A stretch of DNA of 64,000 nt from Tigriopus japonicus (Eukaryota > Arthropoda > Copepoda > Harpacticoida > Harpacticidae), in contig CM021323.1 of the NCBI GenBank assembly GCA_010645155.1, forward strand, positions 1,047,196 to 1,111,195, given 5' to 3'. Shown piece by piece: positions 51,601 to 61,411 of this stretch (positions are counted from its first letter, which is position 1; each line of letters starts with the position of its first letter). Under the pieces are notes generated by a model. It was not told the DNA's origin and ran no database searches. It saw nothing but the letters and a program-made list of their open reading frames with translations. The translations under genes were made by a program, and so were the position numbers.

Positions 51601-52747
51601 ATTTCGAAGGCGTTATCGATCGATTAAGGAAGAAGGTTTTGAAACTCCCGGAGGAGGATCGAAAAGTGAGTGCCAGGAATTGCGGTTTCAACCAGCTTGA
51701 ATAAGAACTGAATATAAAGTGCGATTTGGTTCCAGCTGATCGTCTTGGACATCTCCAATGTTCCCTATATGGATCAAACGGGTGCCAAAAAGATGAGCTC
51801 TTGGTTGAAGGAAGACAAGGAATCTGAGAGGACCTTGGCTGCACCCACGGGTAAAATTTCGAAGTCATCCATCAACTTAATATTCGATCCATTTTTCGAC
51901 GGGTGAACGTTCATATTGGTGCTTCACCGATCGAAAAAAACGATCTTCGAAGTTAATTGATCCAAATCGAACTCGACATCACCAATCAAACCTAGCCATC
52001 CCGCTTGCAAAATCTTTTCGAATTGGGTTGCATTAAAATGATTGTGTTGATGTATATTAGCTATTTGATGCAGCAAAGTTTTCATTCATTTACATGTATT
52101 TCTTTTCAAAATATGTATTTAACATAAAACATATCTCCTGAAAAGTAACAATCCTTTCATCATAAAAATTGATGAAGTTACATTTTTCTTGTGTTACTTA
52201 ATGCTCTTATCAAAAGTGGATGATTAATCACAAGATTACAGATCTTTTCTTAAAAAAGAAATAGATCCATATTTCCCGTTGCACTTTTTTAAACTAGCGC
52301 AAATTTCACAAAGGATATAAAGTTTGCTCGTGTAACTTATTTGTCTGCAAATCTTATTCAAACACTTTTTTCTTCCCAAAAATAGTGTATTAGCGAGTTT
52401 TCATGATACTTAAGATGAAAAATTTAGAGTTTGTCAGAGGTCGTCGAATTTGAATTTTCCTCACGCATGAACGAGTTCAATTTCAATATCTTCCTCTTTC
52501 AGCCAAAGTGGAACGCATGTTGAAACGAGTCGAGGTGGACCAGGATAAGATCTTCCCCACTGTGATGGATGCTTTGCTCAAGAAGAGCCAATCTAGAATC
52601 ACTCCCTCTACGCCGAAAATGGACCACGACTCGCCAAAGAAGGAACATCAAGATCAGGCCAAAGACAATCCAGGATTTGAAGTCCAGTCGGAAGAACCAG
52701 TTGGAGAGCCCAAGACCTCTTCCGATCAAGATGACACCCCACTTTGA
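45597..52747 (+). CDS. SLC26-family anion transporter with STAS domain (11 exons)
   Basis: SLC26 proteins exchange or conduct anions (sulfate, chloride, bicarbonate, oxalate) across plasma membranes; the family includes prestin. Exons: 45597-45696, 46298-46477, 46587-46697, 46789-47162, 47253-47357, 48356-48489, 48925-49084, 49405-49581, 51270-51665, 51736-51850 and 52503-52747. They sum to 2097 nt, exactly 698 codons plus stop, with phases matching at every junction; this length is usual for the family. The membrane core is about residues 70-514, with IPQGMAYAQLAE, MVGLYTAVFPVIIY, LGPSRHVSIG, SGYTTAAAIHV and SFFSCLPSGASMSRSSVQ. STAS runs from about residue 530 (VVEIKESEFAIRP, LRISGAINFAN, LIVLDISNVPYMDQTG) and a hydrophilic acidic tail follows. 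The paralogue is undetermined; an SLC26A5/A6-like or fly Prestin-like member fits best. Confidence 0.92.
46298..46477 (+). CDS. SLC26 exon 2
   Basis: Acceptor ttatcgcag and donor gtaagc. Encodes KPKSWKKIFNKYLPITDWL, then DIKADLVSDIITGITIAIMH and IPQ, the entry into the first membrane segment. Confidence 0.88.
46587..46697 (+). CDS. SLC26 exon 3
   Basis: Acceptor cttttag and donor gtaaga. Encodes MAYAQLAETDEMVGLYTAVF, then PVIIYTLLGPSRHVSI. This is close to the sulfate-transporter signature (VGLYTA and, after 12 residues, GPSR). Confidence 0.9.
46789..47162 (+). CDS. SLC26 exon 4
   Basis: Acceptor tcttacag and donor gtagga. Encodes TNPLTSILLGAIVKKYAF, an acidic and serine-rich extracellular loop, then the segments LLSGIWQLGFAILGFGKLS and VSGYTTAAAIHVLVSQLKG. 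The serine-rich loop (EDDSEGGDSSSTLAPSSSAL) looks lineage-specific. Confidence 0.9.
47253..47357 (+). CDS. SLC26 exon 5
   Basis: Acceptor ctttacag and donor gtaata. 35 codons: TLKGLILKIEEFNLAAFIIA followed by the hydrophobic run LVCVIVLVANNEFLK, a membrane segment. Confidence 0.88.
48356..48489 (+). CDS. SLC26 exon 6 (weak donor)
   Basis: Acceptor tttctttgcag. Encodes CSFPVPIQLIVVAGGILFSY, then EKFGIDVVGELRTG. Phase requires the donor at GG|gttcgt, which keeps GT but departs from consensus at +3 to +5. Read-through would end at a stop near 48526. Confidence 0.8.
48925..49084 (+). CDS. SLC26 exon 7
   Basis: Acceptor ggattgcag and donor gtaaac. Encodes FQVSVPEVSLFSKIIVDSLI, then VAIVGYCITLSMAKIFAQKF and NQELFSE. 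NQEL is a conserved loop in SLC26 proteins. Confidence 0.88.
49405..49581 (+). CDS. SLC26 exon 8
   Basis: Acceptor cattccag and donor gtaaat. Encodes GASNVVGSFFSCLPSGASMS then RSSVQVAVGGRTQLTSVVS. This block, with Ser-Arg-Ser and GG(R/K)TQ, is one of the most conserved parts of the family and lies in the anion-binding core. Confidence 0.92.
49582..51269. other. SLC26 intron 8 (1.7 kb)
   Basis: The longest intron of the transporter, with donor gtaaat and acceptor ccgtttcag. A 91-residue open frame at 50533 begins with GTG and resembles nothing known, so I do not treat it as a gene. No repeat was recognised. Confidence 0.7.
51270..51665 (+). CDS. SLC26 exon 9: last membrane segments and start of STAS
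   Basis: Acceptor ctccgtttcag and donor gtgagt. Encodes AVLSAIILVALKNMLMQFHD, LDGFLWLVTFIAVVVLDI and SGLIIGIAVALLVLLFRS, then the first strands of STAS (AVILRISGAINFANFEGVID). Confidence 0.92.
51736..51850 (+). CDS. SLC26 exon 10: STAS core
   Basis: Acceptor ttggttccag and donor gtaaaa. Encodes LIVLDISNVPYMDQTGAKKM, the central strand and D-x-T/S-G loop of the STAS fold, which corresponds to the phosphorylated loop of bacterial anti-sigma antagonists. Confidence 0.9.
52503..52747 (+). CDS. SLC26 exon 11: end of STAS and acidic tail
   Basis: Acceptor ttcctctttcag. Encodes AKVERMLKRVEVDQDKIFPT and VMDALL, matching the last STAS helix (a vFpsvhdAl pattern in relatives), then a charged tail rich in D, E, P and Q, ending with TGA at 52745. 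No clear AATAAA follows within 300 bp. Confidence 0.88.
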
Positions 52748-53109
52748 GAAACACAAGACACGTCTATTATATCCCACCATCAGTTCCAAGTTACAGTGTA
52801 GAACTTCAAAATATTGCAGGATACTAAACTTTTATTCTCATCTTTGTGTTCCACGTGAAATAGCCAGAGACATTAATCAAGGTGGAAGTGAAGACTTTGA
52901 TCAAAGAGAGCAACCAAGGGCTCTGGTCTATCAATCGATCAAATCCCTTTAGGCTACGATTTCGACCATACATTTTCCTTGCTCTGATGAATTTGCCAAT
53001 GACGCAATTATGAGCGCATTTCTAGAACTGCAATAATGCCATTCTCCAAAGAGACTGTCAAGACGCTAAAAGGTTTTTGAAATGGATCTCGGATTATAGG
53101 CGGTGTTTT

Positions 53110-53790
53110 TCAATGACTTTGTCGGCAGAACCTCGGGCAAGTTCGCAGAGCAGGGCGTTTAGCATGCACCTCACATGCCAAGAGTTCAAAGGGAACTACA
53201 ACTCCAAATTCGTTGGATCTCACTACCTTTGGGGAGGCCCGTAGGGCCCATGCAGTTCCAGCATGAGTTTTGCACGTCGATCTTGGCTGCCCTGAAACTA
53301 ACGATCGGAGCCCTCCATGCTCTTTTAGGACATATTCGCTTGCACTATCTTCCTTTGGATGAGCTACGTGTACAGGCACTTACTTTGGTATTTATGGGGA
53401 GGCTCTCGGTAGAAATGCATCTCTTTGGAATATCAGTGGTCCAGGTACTATGAGAAGGAGAAGTAGATTCCACGTTTAAGGCCTCCACTGTATTTTCCTT
53501 CGCCACGAAAGCCATTAATCAGAATGGAAACATGGTCTACTATGAGCTGGATGGATCCCTTCACATTTACGAGGGCCCATCCGATTCACGAACGTAAGCA
53601 CATTCTCAGGTGAGGTGTGCGAAGGTTCAGACTGAGAAAGTGATCTTTGGCACCATTGGCAGCCAGCCAAATTTGGCTGGGCCTTCATTAATCTTCGCCT
53701 GGAATCAGCCATATCTATCTGTCCGTCGGCTCCCCCAATAGTCGAACATGGGACCTACAAACTGGCCAAGGAGGTAAACAAGCAAGTTTA
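53110..53790 (+). pseudogene. Unrecognised frame-broken coding-like stretch
   Basis: Several plus-strand segments in different frames read like protein: FNDFVGRTSGKFAEQG, EFKGNYNSKFVGSHYLWGGP, GPMQFQHEFCTSILAALKL, ACTIFLWMSYVYRHLLWYL, GNMVYYELDGSLHIYEGPSD and GWAFINLRLESAIS. Stops and frame changes separate them with no convincing splice sites between. I do not recognise the parent family. Base composition is richer in G and C than the flanks. A decayed gene or element is the best guess, and chance is possible. Confidence 0.35.
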
Positions 53791-55249
53791 ATCTTTAAAC
53801 GTAGCCTAAATCGGCCCTTTTACCCTGAACTAAAAACAATCAAACGCATGAACTGTTAAACCATGTTATGCATAAGTAACACTTCATAATCAGTAAGGAG
53901 AAAAAAAAGATGAAGAAACACCGTAGTGCACCATATACATATTGAAAAAAAGAGCCATCTTCTATTTGAACATCCAAACAAAAGCTCTCTGTCGTAAAAC
54001 TTGTCATCTATTCAGACTTTCTGATTGTTATGGTTTCCAAAAATGATGCTACGTCGATATTCCTTTCAGAGCCGAAGTTAAGACTTCAAAAAAACGAAAA
54101 TGCATTGACATACGTATATTACCTGCTCTCAAAATATGAAATCGCATTCAGAAAGAAATTTGCATTTTTGAATATCTTGAAAAAATGATTCTTTTTGTTC
54201 GAGCATTGCTTATTGGCCTAAACAAGGACTCTTGGTTTATCAGTCAAACTCACAGGGTTCCAGAGCGGCTATGTTCAGTCAAACTCGGTAAACTTTGGTC
54301 GTTGGAAGGGTAAATAAATGTCGAAAAAAGAGCAAATACCTTGCATTTGCACCTAAAAAGTCATTCGTAGTAAGAGTACTCACGGCGCTTAATTGAGCTA
54401 GAGAAGTCATTTATAAGTTCTAAACACATTTGAGACTAATTTTGAGGTGAAGAGACAATGCTGCACTAGTAATTGAGATCTATTAACTAAGCCACGACCA
54501 AAGAAAGGATGGAAAATTATTCAAAATACATTAGAAAACAATTTTCTGAATTTTCCATTCCTAAGGTGGTCTCATGGTTGTCCGTAAGTAAAATATTGTC
54601 AAAATCTATTGAGCCCTTGTTCTAAAAAGGCTTAACCACAGTTAGTTTTCGTCCTTCGAGAATGTTGTTCAAAAATACCCATTGAAAATTGCACGAAAAA
54701 ATAGACGTCACCAATTCTTAAGACAACCCTCGACCCGCGTGTGCCTGGCAATTGTATCAAAGAAAATACTCATAAATGTGTTTTAAGCATATTTAAGTGA
54801 CATTACTTCAATGTTTGGCCACTAACCTAATTACCAGAACTCAATTTCAACTGTGGCATTGTCTCTAAACCTCAAAACTGGTCTCAAATATCTTTGGAAC
54901 TTAAAAATGATTTCTCCATGTTAAAGAAGCACCGTGTACCGTTACACTGATATATCCTTAGCTGTTGTTTGATAATATATTATATTATTATATAGCAATA
55001 TTATAACTTGATGTTTTCAAGTTATAAGGGCCTTTTTTAGAAATAGCGATCTTAGTTGACAATCAAACTTAAGCCTAAAATCTACATTATTTGTCAGATC
55101 CTTCCATTACCATAACTTTAGGGGATGGGATGCTATTGCTAAAACCAAAATGGAGAATAAACAGTGAGGTTTGTGTCTGAAATGAACATATTTCTTCAAG
55201 ATTCTGAGAATGTTTGATTGCAAATGAAGCTTTTTTTGACAAGTTCAAA

Positions 55250-55436
55250 ATTTGGCCTTGAAAATAAAAAATTCTTTCAAAATTTACCAGATTCTCAAAA
55301 CCTTAAATTTCTTTACAATTTGTCAATTTTGGCCAAAATTGTAAATAAAAAGTGCAAGTAAATGTGGAAAGTGCAAAAAGGCAGAAATATGGGTTTATGT
55401 TACGAAAAATCTTTTTACGCTATTTGCCCGTCCCTA
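55250..55436. mobile_element. Truncated hAT-like element, same family as 17111-17591
   Basis: Read on the minus strand from 55436 it starts tagggacgggcaaat and follows the left part of the 17111 element: a gtaac(g/a)taaac block, then gcctttttgcacttt. The other terminus was not found, so the copy is truncated or eroded. The low-coordinate boundary is approximate. Confidence 0.65.
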
Positions 55437-56417
55437 CTTATTACAGTTGTAACAATACGTAATTAGTTTTTAACTATTCCAAGTCTTGATTTTTGAATTA
55501 CGACTCTCAAATGATAGGAGTATATGATAATGTCAGTTTCAACTGCAATTAATGAGAATTACCAAAAAAATGCGATTTCGTTGCATTATTCCTCAAAATA
55601 ATTTCAAAAAATATTTCTTTGGGCAATATTTCTTTCCGAAATTTGGTGGCCCTGTAACCAAAAGAAAGTTCAAGCATTGCAAGCATCAATCCAACAGGTG
55701 ATGTTGGGGTCACTCGGTTGTATTTCAATTTTGAAAATCACGTTTTAATTTTAACCTAGAAGATTATTTTGGTTTCGTTATTTTTGGTTTCTTCGTGGGC
55801 GAAACTTTGAATTACTAGTAGATTGGTGAAATGAGCAAGACGTGTAAAATTTGCTACAAGCTGTCAACTCTCCTCTTAGCATTATTTGCCTCAGTGTTTT
55901 ATTCATTTCATAGAGAAGCTCATTTAATAGAGACAAAGAAAAAAGGTCACAAAGCGACAAATCATCACACATGTACACAAATTCTGTTCTTCTCCGAGTG
56001 TTTTCACTGATTTCTAACACGTCACTTTATGTTCGCTTGAAAAAGTAGAACTGAATAGACGAAAGCATTGATAAAAATAAATGGTTTTAAAACGTCGAAA
56101 ATTATTGTTACAAAAACGCTCGGAGTAAATATTTGCCATATATATTGCCGTATATATATTTAAGTGAACAAGGGAAATTTCCACCCAAAAACAGTGTACT
56201 GATGCCTTACCATGAAGGAAAAAAGTGGGGGCAAGGATATTTTTTGCAAAATGTCATCTAAATAGTGGGACAAATGATATTACAAAACGAGGAAATTTCT
56301 GTCGCACATTTACCTATACCAAGTACTAACTTTGATTATAAAAAAATACAAGCCATTATTTCTTCGATTCCTTACATACAAAAAAATCTCTCTAACCAGC
56401 CATGCTTATTTCAACTC

Positions 56418-56423
56418 TTTATT
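56418..56423 (-). promoter_or_regulatory. Poly(A) signal AATAAA of TRMT10C
   Basis: TTTATT on the plus strand is AATAAA on the minus strand, starting 18 bp beyond the TGA stop at 56441-56443. This implies a 3' untranslated region of only some 35-50 nt. Confidence 0.65.
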
Positions 56424-56440
56424 TATAATTCACATCAAAG

Positions 56441-58207
56441 TCACGACTTGTCTCCGAATATGGAAGAAATGGCCACTTTGGAAGCATCCGTTGATTTCTT
56501 GGGAAATTGTGGCCGTGCTTTTCTTGTAAATATAGATTTATTGTACCTTCTCTCTTTTGGTTGCATGATCGCTCTCAAGTCAACACTATTCCAAGAGTCC
56601 CCTGGTTGAAGTAATTCTTGTTCCAAAATACTCTTGAATCTTTTGCGATATTCTACCGGTCCCATGGGCACTAGGTCTTCATTGGTACTGGGATTGAGTG
56701 ACGTATGGGCCTTGAACACGGCCTCATCTCGGGGCTCCAATCGTCCCATGCTCTTCATACGATTTCTGAAAAATCGCGACGGAACCCATCGTGCTGCGTA
56801 AATCCAATCCTGAGAATATTGGAGCTCGGCCATGATGGCCATCACGTGATCTATATTCAATTCGGCTCTCATGCCAATTTGCGCTCTCAAAGGTAATTGG
56901 GCATGCCGAATTCCCTCTTTTTTGGCCACGGACAAAGTCTTGGGACAATCACTGGACTTGGACGTTTGAGCCCCGATGATGTAGATATCATTTCCATTAA
57001 ACTTCAAATCCGTTTTGGAGTCTGGAGAAAGGTAGACAAGATCTTCACGAGGGAACAACTCGGTGTAGCTTTTTTCAGTAAGCACTACGGGAAAATGGGA
57101 CTCGCCAAGTTTAGGTAGGAACTTGAGTAACTTTTGACTTTTGATGCAATTCGGATCATAATTACACAAATAAAGAGCAAAGGTGCCTTTGAGGGTTTTG
57201 AGTCTGTGCACTCCGAATTGGATCTCACGATAGATTGAACTCAGACATCGCGGCTGCGAGTATTTCAGAAATTGCAAATCCACCACCATATTTTGTCCCC
57301 AAGCTGGATTGAATTCGCGAATCATCCGCCATTCATCTTGGAAATCCATAGATTGGTTGGAGATGCGCATATTGAGCGTATTCTCGCCCAAACCATAAAT
57401 AAGATGACCGTCAGCCTTCTCGTTTCGCTCTTCAATCACTTGAGAACGAGTTTCTTTAGCCTGAACTCGACGAGTAAACGCGCTATATTTCCGTCTGACT
57501 TGAAGCAAATGGAGTTGATGCAAAAAGGTAAACGTTGAACGGACCTTGGCCTCACTCTCAATCATAAGCAAATCGGTCAATCGCTCGGGTTTGATCTCAA
57601 AGGGCACGTCTTCCCCTTCTTGACGCATACTGATGTAAACCTCGCGCAAGCGATTAGCTCTGAATTCCAACACTTCTTGACCTAGATTGGGCGGAGCCGA
57701 GGCTTTAATCGCCTCGTCCGTGAAGTCAAATCCGGCGTGAATGCGTTCATCCAAGACCAAGATCTCATCCAAGGTGATCCGCGCGTGTTCGGGCGATGAC
57801 AAGAGCATCAGATAATAGGATCGGGGCATGACATATCGCAAATCGGCTAAGGTCTTGATTTCGGCGTCCGTCATGGATTCGGGCAAAAGCATGCCGCGAT
57901 TCGACAAAAACTGGACGCTGTCCAAGATCTTCAAGTATTTGAATTTGGCCACGGTGGATTCGCCCAACACTCGGGTGTGATCCCAGGCACTTAAATAGTC
58001 GTATAATGGTGAGTCTGGCTTCTCAGAGGAAGAAAATGGGTCGGACTTTGGAGGGTGATACAAGCGAACGGACACGTGGAACGGTGTTGGGACGAACGCA
58101 GATTGTGGGACATGGATGAGTGGACTTGAAAGAATAAAAGGATCCCGGTGAGACACGCGCATCCATGGTAGGGTGCGCTTAATCCCCCTTAACGTAGATT
58201 GGAACAT
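56441..58207 (-). CDS. TRMT10C: TRMT10C-type mitochondrial RNase P subunit / tRNA methyltransferase
   Basis: TRMT10C (MRPP1; roswell in flies) works in mitochondria as the tRNA-binding SPOUT subunit of protein-only RNase P and methylates position 9 of tRNAs with SAM. This intronless gene encodes 588 residues from an ATG at 58207. The first 50 residues are basic and hydroxylated with almost no acid, as in a mitochondrial targeting peptide. A charged helical stretch (about 236-266, RRKYSAFTRRVQAKETRSQV) precedes the TRM10-type SPOUT domain at about 300-480. Family signatures there are VYLSPDS (391-397), IYIIGA (408-413), AKKEGIRHAQLPL (428-440) and LNIDHVMAIMAEL (450-462). It is longer than human TRMT10C (403 residues as I recall), mostly N-terminally and by a C-terminal tail of about 100 residues. 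The aspartate usual after the YIIGG/A strand is absent. It converges on the SLC26 gene. Confidence 0.88.
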   Translation of the reverse strand: MFQSTLRGIKRTLPWMRVSHRDPFILSSPLIHVPQSAFVPTPFHVSVRLYHPPKSDPFSSSEKPDSPLYDYLSAWDHTRVLGESTVAKFKYLKILDSVQFLSNRGMLLPESMTDAEIKTLADLRYVMPRSYYLMLLSSPEHARITLDEILVLDERIHAGFDFTDEAIKASAPPNLGQEVLEFRANRLREVYISMRQEGEDVPFEIKPERLTDLLMIESEAKVRSTFTFLHQLHLLQVRRKYSAFTRRVQAKETRSQVIEERNEKADGHLIYGLGENTLNMRISNQSMDFQDEWRMIREFNPAWGQNMVVDLQFLKYSQPRCLSSIYREIQFGVHRLKTLKGTFALYLCNYDPNCIKSQKLLKFLPKLGESHFPVVLTEKSYTELFPREDLVYLSPDSKTDLKFNGNDIYIIGAQTSKSSDCPKTLSVAKKEGIRHAQLPLRAQIGMRAELNIDHVMAIMAELQYSQDWIYAARWVPSRFFRNRMKSMGRLEPRDEAVFKAHTSLNPSTNEDLVPMGPVEYRKRFKSILEQELLQPGDSWNSVDLRAIMQPKERRYNKSIFTRKARPQFPKKSTDASKVAISSIFGDKS

Positions 58208-59896
58208 GATGGATAATTGCCTGGATTGGTCCTCAGATTCGTTGATGTTATTGTTCCAAGCACATGTTTTTTACAGGGCAAGTTCCGATATTTGGTTTTA
58301 GTGTTGCCAAAGAGAACGTATGATTATGCCAGTGGCCAGGTTCGGTGGCAAAAAAACCTACGGTACGATCGATTGAATAAAAGAATGTTGGTCATCAGTA
58401 GCTCAGTTATAATCTCAGATGATACTCGTGTATAAATGAGAAATGTGCTCTGGAGTGAAGTTTCGGTTAACAGTAATGGTTATGGTATATTTTTGAAGAA
58501 ATTTATTCCTATTGTGGACTTATATTTAGTCCAACATTGAAAACATCTTGGATGCCATTTTTTTAGGTTTAATTCATAAAAACTTCGGTCTTTTACGTTC
58601 TCCTGTTCTTCGTCGGATGGAATTGGATTGCCATACTTTCGTAATTTTCATTTCATTTCTTGCAAAACAGCATCCCTTGTTTTGCAACAGCTCCTTTTTG
58701 TTTACTTGAGTTGACCTAACCATAGGCATATCACAGATCATACAATGACTAGATGTCACATTGGCTCGTTCCGTCGGCGAGAGAAAAGTGACATCACGTG
58801 GCCCAGCTGCGCTAGCTTCAAAATCTCAGAGCAACAGCGTGCTCAGAAACAACGACGCTCGCTCCCGTCAAGAACAAAGTACGTGCAATATTTTGAGTTT
58901 GTTCAGGATTTGGCCACGCTGACAAAATTTTGAAAAGTTCGAAATTCCTCCCATTTTAGGGTGTAGTCTTATGTTGCAGCTGATAAAACAAAGTTGTCCA
59001 CCATTTTCTCGCGCGAAGCGAGGTCTAGCCATTTTATGGTCTGTGAAACATATTCACTGAAGAGGATGCGAAGACAGCAGTTTGTTCTTGTTTTTGAGAG
59101 CCCAAAACGATCCCAATGAACAAACAATAGACAAGTGTTACGGACTCAAAATTCACTATGTTATACAAACTCAGCGCATGTCTAGACATTATTCTAGCAG
59201 GTGTATCTGTCTCTTAAAGATAGTTAAATGTACCACATTCTTGGGTAGAGCACATTCACCAATCCTCATCAACAACCTCATACAACTTATCCTAAAATAC
59301 CAATGGTTTCAGATTAAAAGTACCTAACTAGACCACCAAATTGCTCCATTAAGGTGGCCTGCTCCTTACTGCATTCTGCATAAACAAACATTCAGAAAGA
59401 ATCAACAAATTAACTATAAAATGACAAAGAATCTGTTCAATCTAGAGCGTTCTCTCTGTTTGGCCCGTCAAAAGGTTGATATTTGGAATTCAGTTGATTT
59501 CAAGCACTACAGCCCATATAATGTTGACTGAAACCGATGTTTTTATGGGACAGAATGTGTGCACTGTGGCTTTGAGCTTCATTGTTAATAGAAGAGCCTT
59601 ATTTTTCCAAGCAGATGCACAATTTTCAGGAAACTTTGTCTGAGTATAGTTATACCCGTTGTCTGAAGTTGGTATCATTGTATCAAAGTTACAATTTTGT
59701 TAAATTGAGATCCAATCTCGGTTTTGCGCAAGCCATTATTTTGATGTTACTAAGTTTTGACGAATCCCTTTGAACAGAGGGCATCATTATTAAAATCTGG
59801 TCAAGGATCTTATGCTGAAAGTGTGTTCTTTAAGTGAAGTTTGCTATCAAATACCTCTATGGATCGTCTTTTGGCAATTTTTGGATGACTCATGAT
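58208..59896. other. Upstream region of TRMT10C
   Basis: It should contain the TRMT10C promoter. I see an E-box/CRE-like cluster gtgacatcacgtggc near 58788-58803, but it is 580 bp upstream of the ATG and its role is unproven. No TATA box in a useful position and no coding exon were recognised. Confidence 0.4.
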
Positions 59897-60407
59897 TAGG
59901 GCCCGGAAAACTATTTTGCAAAAAGTGATCAAATATCCAATATATATTTTCTTCAAAGAAATATTTTTTTCGATAGGCCATTTTTTGGTATTTTTGTCTG
60001 TGTGCACCGATTTTCCAAATTTGTTTCTGGTGAAATTAATGCATTTGGCCGTTTTTGGGAGTAAACTTGACATGTAATTGATTAAAACAATACAATTTTC
60101 AATATGCCTCAATAGATGGCGCAGTTTTTTCGTATATGACAGTAGTTTTGATTGCGAATATCTAATCTCAGTACAAATGCCATTTTGTAGAGATTTTTGT
60201 ATTTTGGGTTCATTTCGGGAAGGCTCTATTGACGATTGGTCATTCATTTCTTTTCCTCAATTTTGCCCGAAATATTTTTTTGACTAGAATATTCGTGAAA
60301 ATATTTATTTTTTCCTTGAAACAGCCAAAATATTAAAAAAATCGAGGAAAAGTGGAGAAATATTCTTAAACTATTTTATATTTTAAAAAGATTATTTCCA
60401 GGCCCTA
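59897..60407. mobile_element. Non-autonomous hAT-like element (511 bp, TAGGGCC termini)
   Basis: The left end tagggcccggaaa and right end tttccaggcccta are inverted repeats of 13 bp with one mismatch. The flanks ctcatgat (59889-59896) and ctgatgat (60408-60415) match at 7 of 8 positions, as an aged 8-bp target duplication. The interior is very AT-rich; a 145-residue minus-strand open frame inside it (59810-60247) looks like composition and not a transposase. It differs in sequence from the 17111 element. Confidence 0.75.
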
Positions 60408-60415
60408 CTGATGAT

Positions 60416-61411
60416 AGCTTCGTCAGCACATACTTCTAGCTAGAAATACTAAAAGGCAGAGATTGGCATTCAAATCTATGATTGCCCGACCCAGCACGGA
60501 CTGTCTGTGACGTCATTCATCATGCGGGAAGCCGAAGTTCATGATTAAAGGAACCTTTTCTTCTACGAAACACATCTAAACTATTTCGCTCATTTGATAG
60601 GGCAGTTTGGTTATTGAAAATCCTCAAGTCTGCTGGAAATGTGTCTAAGGTATTTACCCGATACGCAAAAAGTGAATTTCAACTAGTGTGGAGTTTAAAC
60701 AGGGGCCGATTAATTCACATGATTGGGTGATTGACAGCAAAATCTTAATGATGTGGAATCTGGGCTTGCGCAAGTTTTTTTTACGGGAGGTTGCAAGGTA
60801 GGGTTACCGCTTGGAGAATGGGTGCTTTGCTCTTGTATATGAGCAAACAAGAATGTAAGTTTGAGTTGCAACCCTGCTGAGAAGTCACTAAAGTCAGGGA
60901 TGCCTTGCCCTTTTGGTGATCCTGAAAGAAAAAACGGGTTTATGAAGACTGGTAGACAGTGGGGAATATGATTTCACATAGGTAAATTGGCAACCCCAGC
61001 ACCAAGTCAGATCACTACAAAATCAACAAAGAAGAAGTACTGTGGTTTGTTATTGAACTTCCTTAGAATTAGCTGAATGTTCAACTGAATGCTATTGACC
61101 AATCACCAGCATGAATTATCGGCACCGTGTGTTAGCCTACGAGTGCCAGTCTCTGATATAGGGTCCCTACTTCTAGCCAAGGAGGACAGTATTACATAGA
61201 GTGGGATCAAGTGAGGGCCCGTGGAGGGCCCGTTACCGCGTCCTTGTTAATTTTACTGTGTGATAGCCTGGAGTTAATGAAGAAATGCAACGTAATTGGG
61301 ATTAATGTCATTTTTATACATAACCTATAAAACAAAAGTTCACAAGGACGTCACAAGCAATCATTTGCTACCCAATTGTGCTCTCAAAGAATTGAAACTA
61401 TGCTATTTGAT
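60416..61411. other. Intergenic sequence
   Basis: No gene recognised. A short direct repeat of agggcccgt occurs at about 61212-61232. Otherwise unremarkable. Confidence 0.5.

Larger units (their letters stand above)
52748..56440. other. Region between the convergent transporter and TRMT10C genes
   Basis: About 3.7 kb. It contains the coding-like decayed stretch at 53110-53790, an 11-bp perfect hairpin (55001-55011 with 55017-55027) and a truncated hAT-like copy ending at 55435-55436. The remainder is AT-rich with no recognised feature. Confidence 0.55.

Noticed and set aside
59810..60247. A 145-residue minus-strand open frame, considered as a gene
   Set aside because: It lies almost wholly in the AT-rich interior of the 511-bp hAT-like element, and its composition (K, I, S, N rich) reflects the base content.
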